Assembly: GCA_035549195.1 (NCBI GenBank)
Contig: DASZRK010000036.1
Location: 1-47,975 of the forward strand
DNA length: 47,975 nt
Reading direction: 5' to 3'
Source: a bacterium
GTDB taxonomy: Bacteria; Oederibacteriota; Muellerivitia; Muellerivitales; Muellerivitaceae
Shown piece by piece: positions 37,170 to 47,706 of this stretch (position 1 is its first letter; the number at the start of each line of letters is the position of its first letter). Made by a program: the position numbers and the translations under genes. Below the pieces are notes generated by a model. The model saw only the letters and a list, made by a program, of their open reading frames with translations. It ran no database searches and had not been told where the DNA came from.

Positions 37170-40100
37170 ATGTCCTGGATAATGGATGGCAGTGGATCAT
37201 CTAAAAAGGCCATGTGTCTGGCGCTTTTTTTATTATTTTTTATGCTGGATCAATCCGTGTGGGCTTCAGGCCGACAACAGTTGCAAGGACATTTGCCCCG
37301 TGAAATGCAGAACGCCTCCCTTGTAGGCGATGTTCCCATTACGGAAAGTTTGGATCTGGGAATTGGATTACCTTTAAGAAATCAGGAAGTTTTGCATCAA
37401 TTGTTGAGGAATTTATACGACCCTAAAAGCCCAGAATACCATCATTTCTTAACCCAAGAACAATTCACGGCATTTTTTGGCCCGACGGAATCGGATTATC
37501 GATCCGTTGTAGATTTTGTCAAAGCTCAAGGCCTTTCAGTGACAGGAATTCATTCTGGCCGCACCTTGTTGGAAGTAAATGGAACCGTCCAAGCGATCCA
37601 AAAGATGTTTCATGTCAAATTGCGTCATTTTCGCAGATCTGATGGAAGTCAATTTCGAGCTCCGGATGCCGAACCCTCCATAGACTTGGACGTGCCGTTG
37701 TCCCATATATCGGGTTTGGAGAATTACGCCCAACCCAAGAATTTTTTGAATATTAAGTCAGTTCTGTCTGCATCCATGCCGCGTGGTGCTTTGAGTGGGA
37801 AAACATCCAATGGCCCCACGGTTTTTGCGGGATCTGGAATTTCCGGAACTTATATCGGAAGTGATTTTCGGAATGCCTACCTTTCGAACCCAACATGTCT
37901 TCCATCTCTCACCGGTAGCGGTCAAAATATTGCATCAATTCAATTGGAAGGCTACTACGCTTCCGATATCGCCAACTACGAAAGCTTTGCAGGCATTCCC
38001 AGCAATGTTCCGATCAATGTTTTGTGTGGCGGATCGACGGGAGCACCAGGGGCAAGTACCGATGAACAAAGCCTCGATATTGAGATGCAAGTGTCCATGG
38101 CCCCATCGGCCAATATATATGTTTATGTAGCTCCCCCTACTCCGGCGGGATGGGACAGCCTTTTCGTCAATTTGGCGAATCCACCTGCCGGGGTTCCTCA
38201 AGCGAATCAGGTCAGCAGTTCCTGGGGGTGGTTCCTGGATTCGACCATTTCCAATGCGCTTCTGCAAATGTCCGTACAAGGGCAATCTTTTTTCCAAGCT
38301 TCAGGCGATTCTGATGCCTATTCATCGGACCCAGTGGATAACAGGGATGGGCTTTATACGACATTGGTCGGAGGAACCACCCTTTCCATGACCGGCTCTG
38401 GAGCGGCCTATTCTTCAGAAACCACCTGGAACTGGGGTGGTGGCATCGGAAGCGGTGGTGGGATCATGACGAGCCTTTCGATCCCTTCCTATCAAACATG
38501 GATTTCGATGACAAGCAACTACGGTTCGACCCTCCACCGTAATGTGCCTGACGTCTCCATGACTGCGGACAATGTCTTTGTGACGGCAAACAATGGGGGC
38601 CTGTATAACGAAGGTGGCACAAGCTGCGCTGCCCCCCTTTGGGCCGGGTTCACGGCATTGGTCAACCAAAAGAGAGCTGCGGTGGCATTAGCCCCTGTGG
38701 GGTTCTTTAACCCGACTCTTTACGCCTTGGCTTCTGTGCCAGCCAGTTATAGCAACGACTTCCATGACATCGCCGATGGCAGTAATAACGGAACATCCAC
38801 GCATTATCCAGCGGTCGTTGGCTACGACTTGGCAACGGGGTTGGGTAGCCCAAAATGTAATCTGATAAATGACTTGTTGATTACCCCTACTCCTACCCCC
38901 ACCTTCACCCCCACCTTCACTCCCACCTTTACCAATACCCCGACTCCAATCCCTGTTTGTACTCAGCCTGTACCGGGACCCAACTGCTGTCAGTTAGATA
39001 CGGTCTGGGGTACGGCCGGATCCTTGAATTTTAGTGCGTTGAACCTAGGCTCAGAATTGGGGATCGTCGTGGACTCGCAATATGCCTATTTTGCCATGTA
39101 TGGCACGACCAATGGTGGCGGTGGAATCCAGGTTGTCAATCGGTGTAATGGAGCAACCATGAATTTCATCCCAACCACCTCAAATCCATTTGGGATCGCC
39201 CAGGATGGAAACGGATCGTTGTACATCGCGGAACATGATCAAGGTCAAGCTTCCGTATTTAATCCGGTCTCGGGTTTGAAAGTCGGTGCCTCTTTTGGGG
39301 GCGGGATATTAGCGAACCCCCGTGGCATTTGGGTGAACAATGCGGGATTGGTGGTTTTTGTTACTGGTGAAGACGATCAAGTCCACCGCTTTGAACGCTC
39401 TTCCATAAGTGCCAACTTTACGGTTTCTTCGGCAACCTTAGGGACGACCGAAGGAAGTGGAAGCGATCAATTTAGAAATCCCGAGGGAATCGTTGTGTTC
39501 GAAGATGTGGCTTCGCTGGGAGGGCGGGATGTGGTTTATGTGGCGGATACGGGGAACAGCCGGATCCAGAAGTGGGTCGAAACCGCCGCAAACAGCCATT
39601 CGTATCAATTCGTCATGACCGTGGCATCGGGGTTCCAACCTAGACTCATGACCACGGATAACATGGGTCATATCTTTTTGGTCGGAACCGACAACACCCT
39701 TCGTGTCTTTAATTATGGGACCCACGGGACCACTTGGGGCGCGCCCGTCTATACCTGCCCTTCGTCCGGATCCTTAGGAATTGCGGTGGACAATTGGGGG
39801 ATGATCTACGCGGGGAACGATACGACCAAGATTGTCAAGAAGATCACGGTTTGCGCTTTTCCAGCTCCACCCACGGCTCCTGCGCCTGGTAGCAACTGTT
39901 GCTCATTGGATACGGCTTGGGGAACCAGTGGTAGCTTGAATCTGACCAGTCTTGGTAAGGGACCTGAATATGGGTTGGCGGTCGGGCCCCAAGACGCTTA
40001 TATGGTCATGTATGGTACAGGAGGCGCTTTAGGCGGTATCGAAATCGTCAACCGGTATACAGGCATTGCAGGTGGGTTCATCGCGACAACCTCCAATCCT

Positions 40101-42149
40101 TATGGGATCGCGCGGGACAACCAAGGTCTGCTTTATCTGGCAGAGCACGACCAAAGCCAGGTGTCGATATTTGACCCGGCCATAGGTCAAAAAGTCGGCG
40201 CATCCTTCAGTACTGGGGGCTCATCCAATCCACGTGGGATCTGGGTGAACGGTGCGGGTCTGGTTGCTTTTGTCGCCGGGGAGGATGACCGGGTTCAAAG
40301 ATTCGAACGCCCCTCGACGACGGTCGATTTCACGGCGGCGCCGGTGGTTTTTGGTTCATTCGGGACCACTATGGACAAATTCACGAATCCGGAAGGGATC
40401 GTGGTGTTCGAAGATGTGGCTACACTGGGCGGGCGGGACGTGGTTTATATAGCGGATACGGGCAACAACCGGATCCAGAAGTGGGTTGAGACCACGGCCA
40501 ATAGCCACTCTTACCAAGCGGTGATGACGGTGGCTTCTGGGTATCAGCCGCGTCTTATGACCACGGATAACGCGGGTCATATCTTCGTGATGGGCACCGA
40601 TGGCACTTATCGTGTCTACAATTATGGGAACCACAATTCCACATGGGGCGATCCCATCTATACCTGTACGACCACGGGTTCGGTCGGAATTGCGGTGGAC
40701 GATTGGGGCAGGGTTTATGGCGGGAATGACACAAGCAAGGTGGTCAAGAAATACCTGGCCTGTACGTTCCCGGCTCCACCCACGGCTCCCGCGCCTGGCA
40801 GTAATTGTTGCTCATTGGATACGGCTTGGGGAACCAGCGGGATATTGAGCCTTTCCCAACCATTCGGGATCGTCGTAGGGGCAACCGATGCTTATATCGC
40901 CTTACGAGGGGCGACGACGAATGCTGGTGGGATCCAGATCGTCAATCGCAATACAGGAATTCCTGGGGCGTTCCTGGCTACTCAGACCAATCCATTTGGC
41001 ATCACCTTGGATGGTCAAGGATTGTTGTATCTGGCGGAGTATCTTCAAAATCAGGTTTCTATCTATGATCCCTCGATCGGCCAATTGGTTCCGGGTTCGA
41101 CTTTTGGCGGATCAGGGACAGGGAATGGAAAATTCCAGAACCCGAAAGGGATCTGGGTCAGTAGCGATGGACTCATATGCTTTGTCTCCGAAGAAGGAGA
41201 CAGAGTTCAACGCTTTGATCGTCCATCGATCAACAGCACCTTTAGTTATACCTCGAAATTGGGGAATGGCATTGATCACATGAGCGGGATCTCCGACCTT
41301 TGGAATCCTGAGGGTGTGGTCGTGCTTCGAGGTGCCTTATCCGGCAAGGATGTGGTTTATATTGCGGATACCGGGAACAGTCGTATCCAACGCTGGATCG
41401 AGACCGGAGTCGGGACACGAGCCTACAATCCGGATTCATCCATCACATTAGCGCGAGTTGCGACCGGCTTCCAACCGCGGCTCATGGCCACCGATTACGC
41501 GGGTCATCTTTATGTCATGTGCACGGACGGCACCTATCGGGTGTTCAATTATGGGAACCACACCGGGACCTTGGGTTCTGTCATCGATAGCTGCCCCAAT
41601 ACGGGACGTACGGGCATCGCGGTGGATAGCTGGAGAAGGGTTTACACGGGAAGTGAAGTTTCTAATCAAGTCAAAAAATACATAGCTTGTACCGCGAATT
41701 CGGGAGGCACGCCCTCTCCGGCAATTCGTGAAGGAATCGGAGATGGTGGGGAAGAAGGGGCGGACAGTTCTACACTGGACCTGCATCCGACCGCTACTCC
41801 AACTTTTGTCCCGGATGGAAGAGAAACGGCCACGGCGACGCCCACATCCACACCAAACAGAAATGATTTTGTCGTCGTAGCTCCCAATGTTTCGAGGAAT
41901 GGGGAACCCATCAAGTTCCTCGTGAATCTGGAGAAGCCGGCCCGGATCGACTTGACACTTCTGGCCATCTCCGGGGAAACGATCTTCTCGGAGACCCTCC
42001 GGGGGGAATCTGGCTGGAACACCCTGAACTGGGGATTGGACAACCAACAGGGAAGCTCGGTGGCCAGCGGCCTTTATCTCTTCATCCTGGAAGCAAACGA
42101 TGGCGAGACGGTTCAGGTCAAGAAGGGCAAGGTAGCGGTCCTGCATTGA
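37170..42149 (+). CDS. Giant surface protein 2: sedolisin (S53) protease with three propeller repeats and FlgD/T9SS-like C-terminal domain
   Basis: 1659 residues. Signal peptide about 1-33. A pro-kumamolisin activation domain at about 35-190 (DPKSPEYHHFLTQEQFTAFF, LLEVNGTVQAIQKMFHVKLR). The S53 catalytic domain spans about 215-570 with the full set of residues: E299 and D303 (DEQSLDIEMQ), oxyanion D380 (ASGDSDA), S485 (GGTSCAAPLWAGF), and the calcium-site end DIADG...GYDLATGLGSP. A short PT linker is followed by three tandem repeats of about 303 residues starting near 605, 908 and 1211, each opening with a Cys-Cys pair. The CTD is at about 1565-1659 and ends KGKVAVLH. Sedolisins are acid-active endopeptidases, usually secreted. 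GC content is visibly lower than in the flanks. Confidence 0.88.
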   Translation: MSWIMDGSGSSKKAMCLALFLLFFMLDQSVWASGRQQLQGHLPREMQNASLVGDVPITESLDLGIGLPLRNQEVLHQLLRNLYDPKSPEYHHFLTQEQFTAFFGPTESDYRSVVDFVKAQGLSVTGIHSGRTLLEVNGTVQAIQKMFHVKLRHFRRSDGSQFRAPDAEPSIDLDVPLSHISGLENYAQPKNFLNIKSVLSASMPRGALSGKTSNGPTVFAGSGISGTYIGSDFRNAYLSNPTCLPSLTGSGQNIASIQLEGYYASDIANYESFAGIPSNVPINVLCGGSTGAPGASTDEQSLDIEMQVSMAPSANIYVYVAPPTPAGWDSLFVNLANPPAGVPQANQVSSSWGWFLDSTISNALLQMSVQGQSFFQASGDSDAYSSDPVDNRDGLYTTLVGGTTLSMTGSGAAYSSETTWNWGGGIGSGGGIMTSLSIPSYQTWISMTSNYGSTLHRNVPDVSMTADNVFVTANNGGLYNEGGTSCAAPLWAGFTALVNQKRAAVALAPVGFFNPTLYALASVPASYSNDFHDIADGSNNGTSTHYPAVVGYDLATGLGSPKCNLINDLLITPTPTPTFTPTFTPTFTNTPTPIPVCTQPVPGPNCCQLDTVWGTAGSLNFSALNLGSELGIVVDSQYAYFAMYGTTNGGGGIQVVNRCNGATMNFIPTTSNPFGIAQDGNGSLYIAEHDQGQASVFNPVSGLKVGASFGGGILANPRGIWVNNAGLVVFVTGEDDQVHRFERSSISANFTVSSATLGTTEGSGSDQFRNPEGIVVFEDVASLGGRDVVYVADTGNSRIQKWVETAANSHSYQFVMTVASGFQPRLMTTDNMGHIFLVGTDNTLRVFNYGTHGTTWGAPVYTCPSSGSLGIAVDNWGMIYAGNDTTKIVKKITVCAFPAPPTAPAPGSNCCSLDTAWGTSGSLNLTSLGKGPEYGLAVGPQDAYMVMYGTGGALGGIEIVNRYTGIAGGFIATTSNPYGIARDNQGLLYLAEHDQSQVSIFDPAIGQKVGASFSTGGSSNPRGIWVNGAGLVAFVAGEDDRVQRFERPSTTVDFTAAPVVFGSFGTTMDKFTNPEGIVVFEDVATLGGRDVVYIADTGNNRIQKWVETTANSHSYQAVMTVASGYQPRLMTTDNAGHIFVMGTDGTYRVYNYGNHNSTWGDPIYTCTTTGSVGIAVDDWGRVYGGNDTSKVVKKYLACTFPAPPTAPAPGSNCCSLDTAWGTSGILSLSQPFGIVVGATDAYIALRGATTNAGGIQIVNRNTGIPGAFLATQTNPFGITLDGQGLLYLAEYLQNQVSIYDPSIGQLVPGSTFGGSGTGNGKFQNPKGIWVSSDGLICFVSEEGDRVQRFDRPSINSTFSYTSKLGNGIDHMSGISDLWNPEGVVVLRGALSGKDVVYIADTGNSRIQRWIETGVGTRAYNPDSSITLARVATGFQPRLMATDYAGHLYVMCTDGTYRVFNYGNHTGTLGSVIDSCPNTGRTGIAVDSWRRVYTGSEVSNQVKKYIACTANSGGTPSPAIREGIGDGGEEGADSSTLDLHPTATPTFVPDGRETATATPTSTPNRNDFVVVAPNVSRNGEPIKFLVNLEKPARIDLTLLAISGETIFSETLRGESGWNTLNWGLDNQQGSSVASGLYLFILEANDGETVQVKKGKVAVLH
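38982..41690 (+). repeat. Three tandem 0.91-kb repeats in giant 2
   Basis: Copies begin at 38982, 39894 and 40803 (spacings 912 and 909 bp). Shared features include NCC(Q/S)LDT-WGTSG, NPEGIVVFEDVA-LGGRDVVYIADTG and QPRLM-T-GH. Copies 1 and 2 are closest; copy 3 has an insertion in the middle. Confidence 0.9.
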
Positions 42150-42173
42150 CCGAAAGGGTAGGATCCAACGGGA

Positions 42174-42206
42174 GCCCCCGGCCAAGACCGGGGGCTTTCT
42201 TGTTTA
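42174..42206 (+). terminator. Terminator of giant 2
   Basis: Perfect 9-bp stem AGCCCCCGG / CCGGGGGCT with 6-nt loop, then TTTCTTGTTT. Unrelated to the AGGCCTTTCAG terminators after giants 1 and 3. Confidence 0.9.
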
Positions 42207-42244
42207 GGGTGAAACCCGAAGGCCTCTATTTAAAAATATTTAAC

Positions 42245-42272
42245 GGAATAAAGCCGGGTCTCCGGCACTGGT
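42245..42272 (+). promoter_or_regulatory. Candidate ECF promoter of giant 3
   Basis: GGAATAAA at 42245-42252, 13-nt spacer, CACTGGT at 42266-42272, 80 nt before the TTG start. Both half-sites are identical to those of sigma B; the spacer contains a small hairpin GCCGG-GTCT-CCGGC. Confidence 0.6.
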
Positions 42273-42324
42273 AATAGGACAAAACCAAATCGATCGAGCT
42301 TTATTTATCAGCCAAAGGTATTCC

Positions 42325-45300
42325 TTGAAATCGGGTATCTTCCCAATCGAACGTTCCTCCTCCCCCAAGGGCCGTGGCTCTCTCGCCACGGGCGGAATAT
42401 TGCTCTTGGTGTTTTTGACCGCCCCGGCTTTCGCCACCCCGCCCCGCGGGGTATCGGGCGATCTTTGGGCCGACCGTATCCTTGGCCAGCCGGATTTCAC
42501 CGAGACCAAGTTCAACGAAACCAACGCCCGGAACCTCTACAATCCCACCAGCGTCCACGTGGACATCGCCCACAACACCCTTTACCTTTGGGATTCGGGC
42601 AACAACCGCCTCTTGGCTGTCCATAACCTCAGTTCGGCGGGGAACGACCAGGGCGCCGATATGGTCCTGGGCCAGCCCGATTTCAACCATTCCTCCTGCA
42701 ATGGCGACTCTTTCTGGCAGGATTTCCTTTGGTCCAACAGCCCGAACGGTTTCCATAGTCCCCCGGTCCTCCCGAACGCTTCCTGCTTTTGCGGTCAGGG
42801 TTACATGCTCCAATCTCCCGCCGAGGCTTGGTCCACCGCCAATATGGACAATGACGCGGCTGGCAACCTTTATGTGCCGGATTACATCAACAACCGGATC
42901 CTTCGGTTCGATTACCCCCTCTCCACCCACCAAACGGCCTCCCACGTTTGGGGCCAGTTGGACGGGTCCGGGAACGAGCGATTCGACTATCAGGCCTATG
43001 ACAACGGGGGAGCCAACAATCCTTCCACGCCCACGAACCAGAACCTCGGTTTTTTCCCGACGATCTATGGGGATGAGGGCGGTCTCCCCCAATACGGGGC
43101 GGGGGTGGCCTTGGACCGTTGGGGGAACCTGTGGGTGGCCGATTCCCAGAACCAGAGGGTCCTTCGTTTCCCGAACGTAAGTGGCCTCCCGTCCCATACG
43201 GCCGACGTGGTTTTGGGCCAGGCCAATTTCAACTCCAACGGGACCAATACCAATGTCAACAACCTCACCAGCCTCCCGATCCTCAACGACCCGCTGGCGT
43301 TGAGGGTGGACTATTCGGGCAATGTCTATGTGGTGGAATCCAATAATTACTATGGCCGGTTGACCATCTTCCAGCCGACAGGAACGGACGGTTCCGGGGT
43401 CCCGGTCTACGCGAACCATGGCGCCACCCAAAAGATCGTGGTCTCCGGCTCCACAGGCCCCATGGGGATCGAGATCGATCCCGCCATGAACAACACCTCC
43501 CAGGTGGGGTTGTGGGTGATCGACCATCTCCAGTTCAAGATGTTCCGTTATCAGGTGACATGGCCCGCTTTTTCCTATACCACCACCCGGACCATCAATA
43601 CGCCCGAGTGCCTGGCCTCTCCCGGCATCGATGGGGTGGGGAACCTTTACATCAGCAATTACCGGGGCATGGGAGTTTTGCGCTATCCCGCGGGGAGCAA
43701 CAACTACGATCTCTCGATCTTCCAGCAGCCCACCGGTGCCAATAACACCCAGAACAAGATCGGGGACGTTGGTTTCTATGTGCCGGACGGGGTTCTCGTG
43801 GCACCGCTTCCCGCGGCGGGAGTGACCCAACTGATCGCGGCGGACGGGATCCGCCTGCATTTTTGGAACATGCCCAATGGGGACCCGACCGCGCTCTCCA
43901 ACGGCCAGCCCGAGGACGGTTACGCGGGCACCAGCCAGCCCTATGTCTTCAATTCCTCCTATTCGGCGGGGTTCGGGGAATTGGCCCTGGACGCCAATGG
44001 GACGGCCCTCTGGACCCTGAACGCCACCAATCCGACCCGGGTGGAAGCCTATAGTCTTCCCTTGCCGCTCCCAGGAGCGGCCGAAACCTCCCCGGTCCGG
44101 ACCCTCGCATCCCCCTTGCCGGTCCTAGGGAAGACCGTCACCGTGCCCTGGACCAGCCTCGCCGGACTGACCGCCGACGAAGCGGGGAACCTGTGGATCG
44201 CCGACAGTCCGCACAGCCGGGTGATGCGTATCCGCGACCCCTGGGGCCAGACCTTGGGTTGTAATGGCCAGCCCGGTCCCTGCGTGGACGTGATCCTGGG
44301 ACAACCGGACCCGGGGTCGGGCCCTATCCCTGCCAACTGCAATGGGGTCGCCACCTCCTCCCCTTGCAATGGTTCCCCCAGCGCCTCCACGTTGAATTTC
44401 CCGGGACAATTGGCCATGGACCATCACGGGGACCTCTTCGTATCGGATCATATGCTCGAATTCTTCGGGAACTTACGCCTATTGAGGTACGACGCCAAAT
44501 CGATCCCGGCGAACAATCCCAGCTGTGTTTTCGCCATCCCGGCCGACGGGGTCTATGGGACCGGGGGAAGCTTTACGACCTATGGCTCCACCCTTTACGA
44601 CAAATCCTTCTGGAAACCCGCCTTCAAATCCGACGATTCGGTCATGGTCGTGGGGACGAACAGCCAGGCCAGCGGGGGATATCCCCCGGTCATCATTCAA
44701 AACCCCTTGAACGGTGTGAGGCCCGCCGGGACCCCCGATATCCCCGGCGCCGGTGACAATCCGGTCGGCCATTTGAACGATTATGGTCCCCAATCCTTTG
44801 CCTCGGTCTTCGATGATCAGGACAACCTTTACGTGACCGAACTGAACCGGAACCGGGTCTTGATCTATCAGCATCCTTTCGGTACCCCGGGCCCCACTTC
44901 GACCCCCACCTCCAGCTTCACTCCCACGCCTACCGGAACCTCGACCCATACCCCAACCCCGACCGCCACCTCCACGTCCACCTTCACCGGGACCTTACCG
45001 ACCGACACGCCCTCCTTCTCCCCCACACCGACATTGACCCCCACGTCGACGGCCAGCCCGACGCCGAGTTGGACCCCGACCCCTACTTCGACATGGACCT
45101 CGACCTTCACCTCCACGGCCTCACCCACACCCACGGGGTCCTGGACCCCGACCCCCACGAACAGCCCTGTCCTGGCTTGTGGCACCATTGTTTGGACCCA
45201 GACCCCCAACAGCCTCTCCGTCGCCCGTGGGATCGCGATCGACTACGGCCGGGGCCTGGGTTATGTGGCGGACAACAACAGCGTGCGCAAGTTCGACCTG

Positions 45301-47631
45301 ACCACTGGTGCCCTCACGGGGACGGTCGGCGCGGGCAACCAATTCGGGTCACCCCAAGGGATCAACCTGGGCGGGGACGGGAACCTCTATGTGGCCAATT
45401 ACAGTACGGGCAATCTCCAGAAGGTGGACCCGGTCTCGGGGACCGTCCTGGCGACCATTGGTTCCACCGATGGACTTGGGACTGTCCGGGACGTTTTCGT
45501 GGACGGCAATGGGGACCTTTACCTTACCGCCACCGCCAGCACCAACTCCCTGGTGCGCTATGTCTATGGGGCGCCTGCGACCTGCGGCGGGATCCCCACC
45601 TACACCAAGGTCATCCTGACCCTGGGCGGGACCGCCTTGAACACGCCCACGGGCATCGCCAAGGTAGGGCCACGGCTTTTCGTGGCCGATTCCCTCCATA
45701 ACCGCGTGGTGATGTACCGGGAATCCACCACCGGTTCGAACAATTACGACCAAGCCACGGTCCTGACGGGTAATTCGGTCGCCCTCAACACGCCGCAGGA
45801 GCTGACCACCGACCTGGCGGGGAACATCTACGTGGCCGACTACGCCAACCAGGCCTTCGTGGTTTGGGGCCCGGACGGGACCTTCCAATCCAATTATCAA
45901 AAGAGCGGTTTTGGAAGCCCCTTCGGAGTCGGGGTGGACGCGTCCGGTAATGTCTATTTGGCCGACGCCAGCTCGGTGAACCGCGTGGTGAAGGTTTTTG
46001 GAGGATGTCTCAGCGAACCCGCCTACGGCACCTCCACCCCCACGGCCTCCTGCACGCCGACCTCCACCCGGACGGCCACCCCCTCGCCGACCCCCACCTC
46101 GACCTATAGCCCTACGGCCAGCCCGACCGACACATGGACGGGAACGTCCACGCCGACGGATACCTCCACTTCGACCTGGACCTTCACGGCCAGCGCTACC
46201 GATTCGCCCACCGATACCCCGACCGACACTTCGACCTGGACCTTCACCAACACGTCCACCTGGACCCCGACCGACACGCCGACCGATACCTCGACCCATG
46301 TCTTCACCGCCACTCCCACGGACAGTGCGACGGATACCTGGACCGATACCGCTACTTCGAGCCCGACCGGTACGTTCACTTTCACCCCGACGGTCACTTT
46401 TACATCGACCGCGACCCCCACGTTCACCGACACCTGGACCGCGACCTTCACTCCCACCCCAAGCTTCACCCAAACTCCGACCCCTTCCTATACGCCGACC
46501 GGGACCTTCACCGTGACACCGACCGCCACTTTCACCGTTACCGGCACTTTCACTAAAACCGCCACTTCGACCTTCACCCGGACCCCTACCCTGACCGCGA
46601 CCCGGACCAATACGGGAACGATCACTCCGACCCCTACCAGGACCCAGACACCCACCCGGACGGGGACGCCGACCCGGACCAACACTCCCACGAAGACCTC
46701 GACCCCTACATCAGGGACCGGATGCGGGACCAGTACGGCGAACCTACAACTGATGGAATTCAGCAGCTGCGGCGGCAACCAGTCCATGGAAAAATTCGAG
46801 GTCATCAACAAGGGGACCGCGCCGGTCACCCTTTCGGACATCTCCATCAAATTCTGGGTGGACGATGTTTCCGGACAAGGATTGGTGGGAGCGGTCAACT
46901 ATGGCGGTTGTTTTGGTTCCACTTGTACGGCCGTATCCGGAGTGGCCGTCCATACGCTGAGCTTCTCCCCGGCCTGCGGACCCGACGGCACCCATCAAGC
47001 CGATTGGGAGGTCACCCTATCGACGACCGACAGTCGGACCCTGGCCGCCGGGGTGACTTGGGCCAATATCCAGACCGCCCTGCACTTGTCCAATTGGTCC
47101 AATTTCGCCAATAGTTCCATATGGTACAGCCCCTGTGGAGTAGGGGGCGGAACGACCTATACCAACGACCTGCATTATGCGGTCTACTTGAGGGGGAACC
47201 TGGTGACCGCTTCAGGAGGGATACCCCCCGCCTGCCGGCCTTTGCCGACCTGCACGCCCAATGGTGGCTCGATGATGGCCATGGTCCTCGGGGACCAGGA
47301 TAAGGCGACCTCCACCCCGACCGCCGGATCCGACCGGGAAAGGGTCCCGTTCGCCATGGCGGCGCCGAACATCTCGCGGGATGGGGAAGAGGTGAAGTTC
47401 CTGGTGAGATTGGAACAGGCCTCCACCATCCATTGGGTCCTCTTCGACCTTTCCGGGGAAAAGGTCCTCGCCCGGGATATCCAGGGGCAAGCGGGCACTA
47501 ACAGTCTGTCATGGGTTTTGGACAATCAGAACGGGAGCCCCGTGGCCAGCGGTCTCTATCTCTACGCCATCAGCGCCCAGGAAGGGAGCCTCATCAAGAC
47601 CGCCAAAGGAAAGGTGGTCGTCCTCCACTAG
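42325..47631 (+). CDS. Giant secreted NHL-propeller protein 3 with CBM3-like module and FlgD/T9SS-like C-terminal domain
   Basis: 1768 residues from a TTG with AAAGG 6 nt upstream; the resulting signal peptide ends ...[12 protein letters not shown] near 37. Residues 38-855 are NHL-type blades paralogous to giant 1 ([45 protein letters not shown]). A Thr/Pro linker (about 855-950), a second propeller (951-1230) and a longer Thr-rich segment (1233-1464) follow. Residues 1470-1635 resemble family 3 cellulose-binding modules ([41 protein letters not shown]). The C-terminal domain (about 1673-1768) ends [20 protein letters not shown]...KGKVVVLH, almost identical to giant 1. Probably a surface protein that could attach to polysaccharide. 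Confidence 0.8.
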   Translation: MKSGIFPIERSSSPKGRGSLATGGILLLVFLTAPAFATPPRGVSGDLWADRILGQPDFTETKFNETNARNLYNPTSVHVDIAHNTLYLWDSGNNRLLAVHNLSSAGNDQGADMVLGQPDFNHSSCNGDSFWQDFLWSNSPNGFHSPPVLPNASCFCGQGYMLQSPAEAWSTANMDNDAAGNLYVPDYINNRILRFDYPLSTHQTASHVWGQLDGSGNERFDYQAYDNGGANNPSTPTNQNLGFFPTIYGDEGGLPQYGAGVALDRWGNLWVADSQNQRVLRFPNVSGLPSHTADVVLGQANFNSNGTNTNVNNLTSLPILNDPLALRVDYSGNVYVVESNNYYGRLTIFQPTGTDGSGVPVYANHGATQKIVVSGSTGPMGIEIDPAMNNTSQVGLWVIDHLQFKMFRYQVTWPAFSYTTTRTINTPECLASPGIDGVGNLYISNYRGMGVLRYPAGSNNYDLSIFQQPTGANNTQNKIGDVGFYVPDGVLVAPLPAAGVTQLIAADGIRLHFWNMPNGDPTALSNGQPEDGYAGTSQPYVFNSSYSAGFGELALDANGTALWTLNATNPTRVEAYSLPLPLPGAAETSPVRTLASPLPVLGKTVTVPWTSLAGLTADEAGNLWIADSPHSRVMRIRDPWGQTLGCNGQPGPCVDVILGQPDPGSGPIPANCNGVATSSPCNGSPSASTLNFPGQLAMDHHGDLFVSDHMLEFFGNLRLLRYDAKSIPANNPSCVFAIPADGVYGTGGSFTTYGSTLYDKSFWKPAFKSDDSVMVVGTNSQASGGYPPVIIQNPLNGVRPAGTPDIPGAGDNPVGHLNDYGPQSFASVFDDQDNLYVTELNRNRVLIYQHPFGTPGPTSTPTSSFTPTPTGTSTHTPTPTATSTSTFTGTLPTDTPSFSPTPTLTPTSTASPTPSWTPTPTSTWTSTFTSTASPTPTGSWTPTPTNSPVLACGTIVWTQTPNSLSVARGIAIDYGRGLGYVADNNSVRKFDLTTGALTGTVGAGNQFGSPQGINLGGDGNLYVANYSTGNLQKVDPVSGTVLATIGSTDGLGTVRDVFVDGNGDLYLTATASTNSLVRYVYGAPATCGGIPTYTKVILTLGGTALNTPTGIAKVGPRLFVADSLHNRVVMYRESTTGSNNYDQATVLTGNSVALNTPQELTTDLAGNIYVADYANQAFVVWGPDGTFQSNYQKSGFGSPFGVGVDASGNVYLADASSVNRVVKVFGGCLSEPAYGTSTPTASCTPTSTRTATPSPTPTSTYSPTASPTDTWTGTSTPTDTSTSTWTFTASATDSPTDTPTDTSTWTFTNTSTWTPTDTPTDTSTHVFTATPTDSATDTWTDTATSSPTGTFTFTPTVTFTSTATPTFTDTWTATFTPTPSFTQTPTPSYTPTGTFTVTPTATFTVTGTFTKTATSTFTRTPTLTATRTNTGTITPTPTRTQTPTRTGTPTRTNTPTKTSTPTSGTGCGTSTANLQLMEFSSCGGNQSMEKFEVINKGTAPVTLSDISIKFWVDDVSGQGLVGAVNYGGCFGSTCTAVSGVAVHTLSFSPACGPDGTHQADWEVTLSTTDSRTLAAGVTWANIQTALHLSNWSNFANSSIWYSPCGVGGGTTYTNDLHYAVYLRGNLVTASGGIPPACRPLPTCTPNGGSMMAMVLGDQDKATSTPTAGSDRERVPFAMAAPNISRDGEEVKFLVRLEQASTIHWVLFDLSGEKVLARDIQGQAGTNSLSWVLDNQNGSPVASGLYLYAISAQEGSLIKTAKGKVVVLH

Positions 47632-47670
47632 ACCTTTGCGCTTGAAATCCCAAAAAACTATCCTTTAATG

Positions 47671-47706
47671 AGGCCTTTCAGCGACAACTGAAAGGCCTTT
47701 TCTTTT
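47671..47706 (+). terminator. Terminator of giant 3
   Basis: 11-bp stem AGGCCTTTCAG / CTGAAAGGCCT, loop CGACAA, T-rich tail. The stem is identical to that after giant 1. The apparent TTG start of the next gene lies at the end of the tail. Confidence 0.92.
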
